DNA from: JBOHWJ01 sp050736615
Lineage (GTDB): Bacteria > Desulfobacterota > Binatia > Binatales > Binataceae
Direction: 5' to 3'
Assembly (NCBI GenBank): GCA_050736615.1
Contig: JBOHWL010000123.1
Location: 29,808-93,807, forward strand
Length of the DNA stretch: 64,000 bases
Each line of letters opens with the position of its first letter. The stretch's first letter is position 1. The notes under the pieces were generated by a model that was given only the letters and a program-made list of their open reading frames with translations, did not search any database and was not told where the DNA came from. Positions 33,269 to 41,131 of this stretch are shown in pieces. The translations under genes were made by a program, and so were the position numbers.

Positions 33269-33415
33269 CGCGCCAGCGCGGGCGTCGCGGCGGCTCTCAG
33301 TGCGGAGCGGGTGGCGAAATTCTATCGCGAACTCGCCGCGTTTTTGCGGGAGCGGTTTACGAACCGCTGGACGTGCCACATCGCACGTTTGCGACCGTCG
33401 CTCGCTCATCACGCT
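33269..33415 (+). pseudogene. Duplicated 3-prime fragment of a methyltransferase gene
   Basis: About 150 nt closely match the 3-prime end of the methyltransferase gene at 32061-32207 (about 85-87% over the first 90 nt by eye). The translated fragment reads ASAGVAAALSAERVAKFYREL versus ASAGVAAALSAERVANFDCEL in the gene. After RERF an indel breaks the frame and the rest is degraded, so it is not functional. Same orientation as the intact gene; the toxin-immunity cassette lies between the two copies. Confidence 0.7.
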
Positions 33416-33487
33416 GGGTGTTCGACCGGACGTTGCCTCCCGCCTTGCCGGGGTCGGGAAATAGGTAATCGTACGAGCCCGTGGCAT

Positions 33488-33516
33488 TTGGGAATTTCTG
33501 GGTCGATATCTATACT
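33488..33516 (+). promoter_or_regulatory. Promoter of the vapBC operon
   Basis: TTGGGA (33488-33493), 17-nt spacer, TATACT (33511-33516): 4 of 6 and 5 of 6 consensus matches with ideal spacing. A short inverted repeat TATC...GATA flanks the -10 region and could be the VapBC autorepression operator. vapB starts at TTG 33562. Confidence 0.5.
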
Positions 33517-33561
33517 CTCAGATACAGAATCAACATTAATTGGAAGAAAGCGGATAATCCT

Positions 33562-33816
33562 TTGGCTCTAAACATCAAGCATCCCGAAGCGGACCGGCTC
33601 GCACGTTCGCTAGCTGAAAAGACGGGAGAAACCATAACCGAAACCGTGATTAAGGCACTGCGGGAGCGGCTTGCACGCGAAGAGGGAAGGACAATTTTGC
33701 CAAACGTTAAGGACGATCTACTCGCGATTGGCATGCGCTGCGCCGCTTTACCAGACATCGAAACTCGCTCCGCTGACGAGATTGTCGGTTATGATGCTCA
33801 CGGGTTGCCCGGCTGA
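33562..33816 (+). CDS. vapB: VapB-family antitoxin (PSK/AbrB-type)
   Basis: An 84-residue antitoxin with the ALNIKHPEADRLARSLAEKTGETITETVIKALRERL pattern, hallmark of the PSK_trans_fac/VapB family, whose N-terminal ribbon-helix-helix binds operator DNA and whose C-terminus binds toxin. The start is TTG 33562, because family proteins begin exactly with ALNIK; GGAAGAAAG lies about 12 nt upstream. The open frame continues upstream but without similarity. Its stop is 3 nt before the vapC start, so the two are co-translated. Confidence 0.85.
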   Translation: MALNIKHPEADRLARSLAEKTGETITETVIKALRERLAREEGRTILPNVKDDLLAIGMRCAALPDIETRSADEIVGYDAHGLPG

Positions 33817-33819
33817 CAG

Positions 33820-34209
33820 ATGGTTATAGACATCTCCGCTCTGTTGGCGATTCTGTTTGGTGAGCCTGAGAGAGAAGCCTTCGCCGGTGCTATTGCAGCC
33901 GATTCAAAGAGGCTCATCTCGGCGGTCTCAGCGCGTGAGACCGCCATCGTTGTGGAGGCGCGTAAAGGGTCAGCGGGGAGCCGCGAATTGGATCTGCTGC
34001 TTCACAGGGCGCGGGTCAGTATCGTAGCGTTTGCAGAGGGGCAGATGGAAATCGCACGCGACGCCTGGAGGCGGTTTGGCAAGGGCAATCATCCGGCGAG
34101 CCTTAATTTCGGTGATTGTTTTTCATATGCACTATCCAGGAGTTCGGGCGAACCGCTGCTCTTCAAGGGCGAGGATTTTTCCAAAACCGATGTATCAAGC
34201 GTGCTCTAG
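33820..34209 (+). CDS. vapC: VapC-family PIN-domain toxin
   Basis: A 129-residue PIN-domain ribonuclease toxin. Acidic active-site residues fit the pattern: Asp4 in MVIDISALLAILF, Glu40 in SARETAI, Asp98 in NFGDCFSYALS, and a late Asp in KGEDFSKTD. VapC toxins cleave tRNA or rRNA when not bound by VapB. ATG 33820 follows vapB by 3 nt. The VapBC pair is complete and sits next to the ART cassette and the methyltransferase duplication, all in AT-richer DNA. Confidence 0.88.
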   Translation: MVIDISALLAILFGEPEREAFAGAIAADSKRLISAVSARETAIVVEARKGSAGSRELDLLLHRARVSIVAFAEGQMEIARDAWRRFGKGNHPASLNFGDCFSYALSRSSGEPLLFKGEDFSKTDVSSVL

Positions 34210-34373
34210 CCGAGAAAAATCTGAATTGGCTGCGGCGAGGAGGCGCTTGTTTTCGATTTTCGACAGGATTCTGTTCTATTTGCAGCGGTTTCTATATGTT
34301 GACGCCACCATCATCCATAGCGGCTCGAAATTGAACTGAATAGCAAACAATCGATCCCGAAGGAGAACGGGTT

Positions 34374-35678
34374 ATGAAGTTTACCTGGTTTCACTTGATG
34401 CCGTATCGCTTCCTGCCTGACGATTTCAAGGATAAATATCGCAGTGTATGGGTCGATATACCGCGCGATCTTTACGATCCGAAAGCCGGCCATCGTCTTT
34501 ATAACGATTACCTCGATCAGCTCGAATTCGCCGATCGCATGGGCTTCGATGGGCTTGGCGTCAACGAGCATCATCAGAACGCCTACGGCATGATGCCATC
34601 GCCCAATCTGATGGCGGCGGCAATGACGCGGCGCACGCGTCACGCGAACCTGGTCGTGTTGGGCAATTCAATTGCGCTGTACAATCCGCCGGTGCGAGTG
34701 GCGGAAGAGTTCGCGATGCTCGACGTGATGAGTGGCGGACGCTTGGTGGCCGGGTTCCCGGTCGGCACGTCGATGGATGACAACTTCTGCTATGGCGTGG
34801 TGCCGGCGACTTTGCGCGAACGGTATGCCGAAGCGCACGAGCTTATTATCCGCGCGTGGAAAGAGCCCGACGTCTTCAGCTTCAACGGCAAGTACACCAA
34901 GCTGCGTTACGTCAATCTCTGGCCCAAGCCATTGCAGCAGCCGCATCCGCCCATTTGGATTCCGGGTGGCGGCTCGATCGAGACTTGGGATTTCTGCGCC
35001 GATCACGCTTATCAGTACAGCTTCCTGTCGTATTTCGGTTATATCGCCGGCAAAAAAGTCGCCGACGGCTACTGGAACGTGATGGCGAAGAAGAATAAGC
35101 CGCTCAATCCTTATAGCCTCGGTTTCGCCCAGGTGGTCGCCGTGGCCAGCAGTGACGAAGAGGCCGAGCGGCTTTACTCGCCACATATGGATTACTTCTA
35201 CAACCGCTGTTTGCACGTCTATGCCGGTTTCGCCGACGCTCCGGGTTACCGCACCGTCAGCACCATCCGCTCGGGCTTCCTTGGGCAGGTCGGCAAGCAG
35301 GCCACGCTCCGGCGCGAGGGCATGACCTGGAAGGATTTCGTGGAGGAGGGCTATATCATCGCGGGGTCGCCCGCAACCGTGCGCGAACGTTTGCGCGAGG
35401 CGATGAAGAGCCTCAACTGCGGCCATCTGATGATCCTGATGCAGCTTGGCTCGATGCCGCCCGAGCTGGTGCGTTACAGCACCGAGTTATTCGCGCGCGA
35501 GGTAATGCCGAGCATGCGCACGCTGTGGACCGATTGGGAAGACAAATGGTCACCGCGCCCGCTGCCCGAAAACGATCGGGCGATGCCGGCGGCGCTGGAT
35601 TTCAATCATCATGAAGCCAATGGCAAGACCAGCGCTCCGATGGGCGTGGCACATGAGACACGGAGCGCGGCAAAATGA
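34374..35678 (+). CDS. LLM-class flavin-dependent monooxygenase
   Basis: A 434-residue luciferase-like oxidoreductase. The TIM-barrel features include MKFTWFHLMPYRFLP, GFDGLGVNEHHQNAYG (typical FMN-site NEHH), LVVLGNSIALYNPPVRVAEEFAMLDVMSGGRLVAGFPVG and PPIWIPGGGSIETWDF. It is related to alkanal/alkanesulfonate monooxygenase-type LLM enzymes of FMN type. AAGGAGAA 9 nt upstream supports ATG 34374. Its stop overlaps the next gene start by 4 nt (ATGA), so it forms an operon with the alpha/beta hydrolase. A monooxygenase/hydrolase pair would first oxidise a ring and then hydrolyse the lactone or ester; substrate unknown. Confidence 0.88.
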   Translation: MKFTWFHLMPYRFLPDDFKDKYRSVWVDIPRDLYDPKAGHRLYNDYLDQLEFADRMGFDGLGVNEHHQNAYGMMPSPNLMAAAMTRRTRHANLVVLGNSIALYNPPVRVAEEFAMLDVMSGGRLVAGFPVGTSMDDNFCYGVVPATLRERYAEAHELIIRAWKEPDVFSFNGKYTKLRYVNLWPKPLQQPHPPIWIPGGGSIETWDFCADHAYQYSFLSYFGYIAGKKVADGYWNVMAKKNKPLNPYSLGFAQVVAVASSDEEAERLYSPHMDYFYNRCLHVYAGFADAPGYRTVSTIRSGFLGQVGKQATLRREGMTWKDFVEEGYIIAGSPATVRERLREAMKSLNCGHLMILMQLGSMPPELVRYSTELFAREVMPSMRTLWTDWEDKWSPRPLPENDRAMPAALDFNHHEANGKTSAPMGVAHETRSAAK

Positions 35679-36457
35679 AGCTGAATCAAACTATCGCGGA
35701 TGGGAAATTTTCGGTTGAACTTTATACTTTCGGCAACGGCGAGCCGCTCCTGTACTTGCATGGCGCCGGCGGACTGTTCGGCGTCGATCCTTTCCTGGAA
35801 GAACTCGGCCGCGACTTCAAGGTGATCGCGCCGCATCTGCCCGGCTTTGGCGAATCGACTGGCGGCGAGCTGATCGAAGACGTGATCGACGCCGCGCTAT
35901 TCTACCATCAACTGATGGATGAACTCGGGCTGGAGCGGGCCAACATCGTAGGTCATTCGATGGGCGGGATGTTGGCGGCCGAAGTCGCCGCACTCGACGT
36001 CGGTCGTGCGAAAAAGCTGGTGCTGGCGGGAGCGGCCGGTTTTTGGCTCGAAGCACATCCGATTCCGGACTTCTTCGCGCTGGACGTCACCGATCTCGGC
36101 AAGTACCTGTTTCACGATCCTAGCTCGCAACTCGCCCGCATGATGATGGCGGTGCCGGAAGACCTGAACGCGCTCGCGGACATGTACGTCGAGCGCGTCA
36201 AGCGCCTGGCGGTCGCGAGCAAATTCCTGTGGCCAATTCCGGATCGCGGCCTTAAAAAGCGCGCCTATCGGATTAGTGCGCCGACGCTGCTGCTATGGGG
36301 TGAGTCGGACAGGTTGGTGCCGCCGGTCTATGCGCATGAATTCGCCAGCCGGATTAAGCATTGCCGCGAGCAAATCATTAAGGAAGCCGGGCATATGCTG
36401 ATGTATGAGCAGCCGGCCGCGTTTTGCACCGCTGTGCGCGATTTTCTCAAGAGTTGA
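35675..36457 (+). CDS. Alpha/beta hydrolase (serine type)
   Basis: A 260-residue hydrolase with GHSMGG (nucleophile Ser95), the oxyanion segment LYLHGAGG, an acid in LLLWGESDRLVPP and a base in KEAGHMLMYEQP. This is the meta-cleavage-product/epoxide-hydrolase-like alpha/beta fold. It overlaps the LLM gene by 4 nt, so it is translationally coupled to it, strongly suggesting a shared pathway. A REP-like hairpin follows at 36502. Confidence 0.88.
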   Translation: MKLNQTIADGKFSVELYTFGNGEPLLYLHGAGGLFGVDPFLEELGRDFKVIAPHLPGFGESTGGELIEDVIDAALFYHQLMDELGLERANIVGHSMGGMLAAEVAALDVGRAKKLVLAGAAGFWLEAHPIPDFFALDVTDLGKYLFHDPSSQLARMMMAVPEDLNALADMYVERVKRLAVASKFLWPIPDRGLKKRAYRISAPTLLLWGESDRLVPPVYAHEFASRIKHCREQIIKEAGHMLMYEQPAAFCTAVRDFLKS

Positions 36458-36501
36458 TAATCGAGTTGATTTGGGCTGCGCTCCAGCCACCACCTCCTTA
36501 C

Positions 36502-36529
36502 TCCTCCCCCGCGAAAAAGCGGGGGAGGA
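36502..36529. repeat. REP-like perfect hairpin
   Basis: TCCTCCCCCGC (36502-36512), loop GAAAAA, GCGGGGGAGGA (36519-36529). The 11-bp perfect stem is followed by GGGGAAGGAAAGGGAGGGGG. No T-run follows, so it is a repeat-type hairpin rather than a clear terminator. It falls between the hydrolase and the convergent DUF420 gene. Confidence 0.7.
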
Positions 36530-36541
36530 TCTGAGACTTTC

Positions 36542-37168
36542 CTACCCCGTGCTTCTTGACGGGGAAGGAAAGGGAGGGGGTGCGGTATGCACACCCGTTA
36601 CGCCGCGCCGCTTATCACGCGAATATAGCTTCGCTTCCGGTCTTGTGGATGGCGCGAGCCTTTTCGGCGCGCCCGGCGAAATCTGCTTATAGCGGCGGGT
36701 GGCGACCGCCGGAGTTGATACGCGCGTGGCCATATGCGGATAGCCCGGCGGATACAGCCGGTAGACCATCAGATAAACCAGCACGCCGGTTACCGATACG
36801 TAAATCCAGATGGGCCAGGTCCAATGAGCGATACGGCGATGTGAACGGAAGCGCCCGCGCAGCGCGTACCATAGCGTGATCAGCACCAGCGGCACGATTA
36901 CGGTGGCCAGAATGATATGCGAGATGAGCAGTGTGAAATAAGCCGGCCGCACCCATCCGTAGCCCTGAAAATGAACGTCGCCGACATGATAATGATAGGT
37001 TAGGTATGAGGCGAGGAACGCGATCGACACCGCGAATGCGCTCAACATGAAAATCCGATGGGCGCGGATCCATTTACGCCGGATGCAATAGAAGCCGGCG
37101 ACCAACAGGACCGCGGCGGTAGCGTTGAGAATTGAATCGAGCGGCGCCAGCCAGAGATACGCGGCCAT
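36542..37168 (-). CDS. DUF420 membrane protein (CtaM-like)
   Basis: A 208-residue membrane protein; DUF420 proteins (CtaM/YozB) help assemble or mature heme-copper oxidases. Four membrane segments are visible (about 10-29, 38-60, 74-100, 112-138). Conserved histidines His37, His59, His84 and His110/115 lie on the membrane face and could bind metal or heme. The recognisable domain ends near residue 145. The remaining about 60 residues (from about ATRRYKQISPG) are encoded by REP-like repeat DNA and read Pro/Arg-rich, so they are a run-on tail of doubtful function. Start ATG 37168 gives a short N-terminus before the first segment. Confidence 0.75.
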   Translation of the reverse strand: MAAYLWLAPLDSILNATAAVLLVAGFYCIRRKWIRAHRIFMLSAFAVSIAFLASYLTYHYHVGDVHFQGYGWVRPAYFTLLISHIILATVIVPLVLITLWYALRGRFRSHRRIAHWTWPIWIYVSVTGVLVYLMVYRLYPPGYPHMATRVSTPAVATRRYKQISPGAPKRLAPSTRPEAKLYSRDKRRGVTGVHTAPPPFPSPSRSTG

Positions 37169-37409
37169 CGAAACGGCGAATTTTACCCCCAGTTGATTTT
37201 GGGCGGAATCGTTGCTTTCCGCCGAGGCCGCTTAGAGCTTAACCCCGATTGTTCACCAACGCGAATCCGGGTTACATGCGCTCAAGTGGGGCCGCGTCAA
37301 ATTGAAAAAAAAGCGCTATTCTGTAATGGTAAAGGTGTAATCAGTTTAATCCGTGGGAGAGGGCCGCAAGCTTGATTATGCGGCGGACCCGCGCAATGGA
37401 GGACGACTA

Positions 37410-38510
37410 ATGCCCAAATCAATCATTTCCGCCGACTCACATATCACCGAGCCGCCGGGCTGCTACGTCGATCGGATCGACCATAAGTACAAGGACACCG
37501 CGCCCAAGATGGTGCATGACGACAAGCTGGGCGACCTGTTCGTCATCGACGGCATACGCAAGCCTATTGCCATGGGGCTAGTGGCGGCGGCCGGCCAGAA
37601 ATCCAGCGAGTTGGCGATGTTCGGTGCTAAATTCGAGGACTTGCATCGCGGTGGCTGGGACCCCGAGGCTCGCATGGCGGATCAGGACCGGGACGGTGTG
37701 GCGGCCGAGGTTATTTATCCCACCATCGGCATGATGCTGTGCAATCACCCCGATTACGATTACAAAAAGGCCTGCTTCGACGCCTACAACATCTGGATTA
37801 CGGAGTATTCCGGCGCCCATCCGGATCGTTTGATCGGATTGGGACAGACCGCGATGCGTTCGGTTGAGGAAGGTATCGAGGACCTGCGCAAGATGAAGGC
37901 GATGGGCTTGCGCGGGGTGATGATGCCGGGCAATCCGCAGGTTTCCGACTACGACGATCCGATCTACGACCCGTTCTGGCAAGCCGTGGTTGATATGGAC
38001 ATGCCGCTGAGCTTCCACATTCTCACCAGCAAGCAGGATAATTTCAAAACGCGCGGACCGCGCATCAACGGCTTTCTATCGATCATCCGCGGTAATCAGG
38101 ACCTGATTGGAATGTTCATTTTCGGCGGCGTGTTCGAACGTCATCCGAAGCTCAAACTGGTTTGCGTGGAGGCGGACGCCGGCTGGGTGCCGCATTACAT
38201 GTATCGTATGGACCACGCCTACGATCGCCATCGCTCCTGGATGCTCAAGGGCCGCGAGTTAGCTAAGATGCCGTCGGAATATTTCCGCGAGCACGTTTAT
38301 ACGACCTTCCAGGATGATTGGGTGGCCTTCCGCATGAAGGATATGTGCAACTTCCGCCGCCTGATGTGGGCCAATGATTTCCCCCATAGCGATTCCACCT
38401 GGCCCTGGTCGCAGGAGCTGCTCAAGGAGCATACCAAGCATCTGAACCAGGAAGAGAAGGACGCCATTCTCCACGACAATGTCGCGGAGTTGTACCACCT
38501 CGCCATCTAG
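37410..38510 (+). CDS. Metal-dependent amidohydrolase (ACMSD/LigY type), 1
   Basis: A 366-residue Amidohydrolase_2-family enzyme (ACMSD/resorcylate-decarboxylase/LigY relatives). Metal-site landmarks: SADSHITEP near the N-terminus (Asp-x-His), AEVIYPTIGMMLC, LSFHILT, FGGVFERHPKLKLVCVEADAGWVPHYMYRMDHAYDRH, and WANDFPHSDSTWPWS with the catalytic Asp. These enzymes decarboxylate or hydrolyse aromatic or cyclic acids. TGGAGGACG 6 nt upstream supports ATG 37410; the open frame from 37353 has no similarity. A second, paralogous gene lies 175 nt downstream. Confidence 0.85.
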   Translation: MPKSIISADSHITEPPGCYVDRIDHKYKDTAPKMVHDDKLGDLFVIDGIRKPIAMGLVAAAGQKSSELAMFGAKFEDLHRGGWDPEARMADQDRDGVAAEVIYPTIGMMLCNHPDYDYKKACFDAYNIWITEYSGAHPDRLIGLGQTAMRSVEEGIEDLRKMKAMGLRGVMMPGNPQVSDYDDPIYDPFWQAVVDMDMPLSFHILTSKQDNFKTRGPRINGFLSIIRGNQDLIGMFIFGGVFERHPKLKLVCVEADAGWVPHYMYRMDHAYDRHRSWMLKGRELAKMPSEYFREHVYTTFQDDWVAFRMKDMCNFRRLMWANDFPHSDSTWPWSQELLKEHTKHLNQEEKDAILHDNVAELYHLAI

Positions 38511-38558
38511 GACCGGCAACCGCCCTGACGAAGGCCGGCGTCGAAGATAACTCAGTTC

Positions 38559-38586
38559 CTCCTCCGGGCCGTGACCGGGGGAGGAG
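38559..38586. repeat. REP-like hairpin between amidohydrolase genes
   Basis: CTCCTCC (38559-38565) pairs with GGAGGAG (38580-38586) around a GC-rich loop. Same class as the hairpin at 36502. No T-run. Confidence 0.55.
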
Positions 38587-38685
38587 TTCGACTGTCGCGT
38601 CGCGCGGCGGCCCGCGCTAAATGAGCCGGGTCGCCGTGAAATGGTGGCTTTATAACCGCGCGTCTTTTCGAAGGAGAACACGACG

Positions 38686-39804
38686 ATGTCGAAGGTGATT
38701 GACGCGGACGGCCATATCGTCGAACCGCGCGCGCTCTGGAATGAGTACACCGACGCCGCCTTCCGTGAGCGTGTGCCGCAGATTACCAAGGACTCCACTG
38801 GCATTGACCGTTTCAGGTACGAGGGCCACGTCGCCGAACAAAGTATCTATGCGCCCGCCGCGATGTGTATTCCGGGCGGCTTGAGCCGGCCCGAGCTGAC
38901 GCGAGAACTGTCATGGGACAATCTACGGCCGGGCAGCTATGATCCGCATGCGCGCATTCGCGACATGGATGCGGAGGGTATCGATATCTCCTTCCTCTAT
39001 CCGTCGATCGGCATGGGCTTCGCGTCGATCCGGGATGTGGAATTGGCGATTGCGGCTTGCCGGGCCTACAACAACTGGATGGATGATTTTTGCCGTCCTT
39101 ATAAGGACCGTCTCTTCAGTATCGCGCCGATTCCACTGCAGAACGTTGAGGCCGGTGTCGCCGAGATGCGTCGTGTGGTCAGGGACCACGGCGTGCGCGC
39201 GGTGATGGTGCGGCCGAATCCCTACAATCGCACCCGCCTGCTGAGCGACGCCGCCTACGATCCGTTCTGGTCCGAGGCGCAGGAGCTCGACTGCACCATC
39301 GCGATCCATAGCGCAATCATGGGCGATATGCCGACGGCGGGCTTCGACCGTTATCACGATTTTTTCCAGCGCATGATCATTTCGCATCCGCTGGAGCAGC
39401 AGATGGCCTGTATGGACCTGATTTGTGGTGGCGTGCTGGAACGCTATCCGCGGTTGCGTGTGGCGTTTCTCGAAGCGGGCGGCGGATGGGTTCCGTATTG
39501 GCTCAGCCGTCTCGATGAGTTTCACGGCAAGATTGGCCATATGGTGCCAAAGGCGAAATTGCGGCCCAGCGAATATTTCCGCCGCCAATGTTTCTGCTCG
39601 TGCGAACCCGATGATATCGCGATCAAAACCGCCGAGGCCCTGGGTGCGGACGAATTCCTGATGTGGGCCTCGGATTACCCGCATTATGACTGCACTTTTC
39701 CGGGCGCGGTCAAAGAATTGCGCGAAACCTGCGCCGGATTGCCGGCGCGGGCGCGAAACGGCATCATGGGCGACAACGCCGCCCGCTGCTACGGCCTGCT
39801 GTGA
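38686..39804 (+). CDS. Metal-dependent amidohydrolase (ACMSD/LigY type), 2
   Basis: A 372-residue paralogue of the previous gene. Landmarks: VIDADGHIVEPRALW (Asp-x-His), ISFLYPSIGMGFASIRD, AIHSAIMGDMP, CGGVLERYPRLRVAFLEAGGGWVPYWLSRLDE and MWASDYPHYDCTFPGAVKEL. GAAGGAGAA about 8 nt upstream supports ATG 38686. The family is as above; exact substrate cannot be given. Tandem arrangement suggests duplication and divergence to related substrates, a pattern common in environmental bacteria degrading aromatic compounds. Confidence 0.85.
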   Translation: MSKVIDADGHIVEPRALWNEYTDAAFRERVPQITKDSTGIDRFRYEGHVAEQSIYAPAAMCIPGGLSRPELTRELSWDNLRPGSYDPHARIRDMDAEGIDISFLYPSIGMGFASIRDVELAIAACRAYNNWMDDFCRPYKDRLFSIAPIPLQNVEAGVAEMRRVVRDHGVRAVMVRPNPYNRTRLLSDAAYDPFWSEAQELDCTIAIHSAIMGDMPTAGFDRYHDFFQRMIISHPLEQQMACMDLICGGVLERYPRLRVAFLEAGGGWVPYWLSRLDEFHGKIGHMVPKAKLRPSEYFRRQCFCSCEPDDIAIKTAEALGADEFLMWASDYPHYDCTFPGAVKELRETCAGLPARARNGIMGDNAARCYGLL

Positions 39805-39940
39805 TCAACGCTGGCGCTCGCGAAACCACAAGCTTTTGCAATATCCAGAAAATAAGCGGCCGCTCCAGGATGACTTTCGTCATTTCGAGCGGGCTGCCGA
39901 AGATCCTTCGCTGCGCTCGGAGCGTGTGAATTTTTTTGTG

Positions 39941-40071
39941 CCATCCTGAGCCGGCGAGCAGCGTGAGCGACGTCGAAGGACCTCGCGCGGCGCTCCTTGC
40001 GTATTCAGCGAGCATTCGCTATTTGACGCGTGCGGGAGCACGCGAGGTCCTTCGCTTCGCTCAGGGATGAC
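39941..40071. repeat. Inverted repeat with CATCCTGAGC/GCTCAGGGATGA ends
   Basis: CATCCTGAGC (39941) and GACGTCGAAGGACCTCGCG read outward to CGCGAGGTCCTTCGCTTCGCTCAGGGATGA (40041-40070). It forms a long imperfect palindrome. Immediately before it lie TCATTTCGAGC (39889) and GATCCTTCGCTGCGCTCGGAGC, a related half-copy. This is a sister family to the TCATTCTGA repeats. It fills most of the 401-nt gap 39805-40205, where no gene is seen. Confidence 0.7.
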
Positions 40072-40205
40072 GGAAAAAAGTGCACGCACTGACCGCTTCG
40101 CGATTTTCCGCGGAGGTCCGAAAATTTCACACATTTTCGGATGACCGAAGGGAATTGTGCAGGCGTTCCCAAGCCTAACCGCTGCTCAAGAAGGTACCCG
40201 CCGCG

Positions 40206-40988
40206 CTATTCCCCCAACGTGCTGGCGAGTTTTTGTTGCTTGGCCTTCAACTCCGCGACCAATTTGTCGTATCCCTCCATATTGATCACGCGATTGAATT
40301 GGTTGCGGTAATTGGCCACTACGCTGATTGAATCCAACGTCAGGTCGTATACCCGCCAGCCATTATTTTCCCGCTTCATCAGATAGTTGACCTTCACCGG
40401 ACTCGAATTGTTGCTCAGAATGACTTCGCTACAAACTTCGACATAGCCCGGCGCGAGCGTGATCTCTTTGGTGAATTTGACATTTACCGTCGCGATCTCA
40501 TGCTGGACTTTTTGCACATTGTAGTCCTGCAATTTGCTCAGATAGATATCCTCGATGAAATCGGTAAAAAGCGGCACGAAGGCCGCGCGCTGCGCTGGCG
40601 TCAATTGCTTCCAATGACGGCCCATTACCGAACGCGACATTTGCTCGAAATCGAAATGCTGGGCGGCGAGCTCACGCAACTGACGGCGCCGCTCGGTAAT
40701 GGCCATTTGATGGTCGTCGAAGACCGCCGCCGCTTGATTGATGGCGGTCGTAATCTGATGGACCGGGTCGTTTGGCCCGGCTTGAAAGGCGCCCGGTTGG
40801 ATACTCACGGTCAGCGCATTGGCCGTAACTACTCCGCCGGCCGCGGTAACCACCAGCGTCAGTAGTACGATTGCGGTTTGGGCAAGACGGACCACGCGGC
40901 CGCGCGCGCCAAGTCTCGCCGCCGCCCTCGTCGAGCGGGGGTACGATTTCACGCCTGTCATTATCGGCGCCATGTTGAATCCAATCAT
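40206..40988 (-). CDS. mlaC: MlaC/Ttg2D-family phospholipid-binding protein
   Basis: About 260 residues, a periplasmic MlaC-like protein (ABC substrate carrier for retrograde phospholipid transport, toluene-tolerance family). A hydrophobic segment (QTAIVLLTLVVTAAGGVVTANA) forms a signal peptide/anchor. The core has HFDFEQMSRSVMGRHWKQLTPAQRAAFVPLFTDFIEDIYLSKL, and YLMKRENNGWRVYDLTLDSISVVANYRNQFNRVI, both strongly MlaC-like. Start is ambiguous: ATG 40988 or 40973 (MAPIMTG). The longer frame to 41123 looks non-homologous. No mlaE/F/D genes adjoin it in this window. Confidence 0.82.
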   Translation of the reverse strand: MIGFNMAPIMTGVKSYPRSTRAAARLGARGRVVRLAQTAIVLLTLVVTAAGGVVTANALTVSIQPGAFQAGPNDPVHQITTAINQAAAVFDDHQMAITERRRQLRELAAQHFDFEQMSRSVMGRHWKQLTPAQRAAFVPLFTDFIEDIYLSKLQDYNVQKVQHEIATVNVKFTKEITLAPGYVEVCSEVILSNNSSPVKVNYLMKRENNGWRVYDLTLDSISVVANYRNQFNRVINMEGYDKLVAELKAKQQKLASTLGE

Positions 40989-41131
40989 CCAATCTCGCAA
41001 AGGTGCATGAATCGCGGCGTTGTAGGCCGGCACGCTCGTTTGGGAACGCGGCGGACCTGATAACGATACGCCGGTAGGTCGCGAGCGGCTCGCCTGAAAA
41101 TCGTCTTGAGTGCGCGATTTCACACGGCGAC

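Noticed and set aside
33188..33487. Minus-strand frame across the methyltransferase duplicate
   Set aside because: It is largely antisense to the duplicated fragment; no domain recognised.
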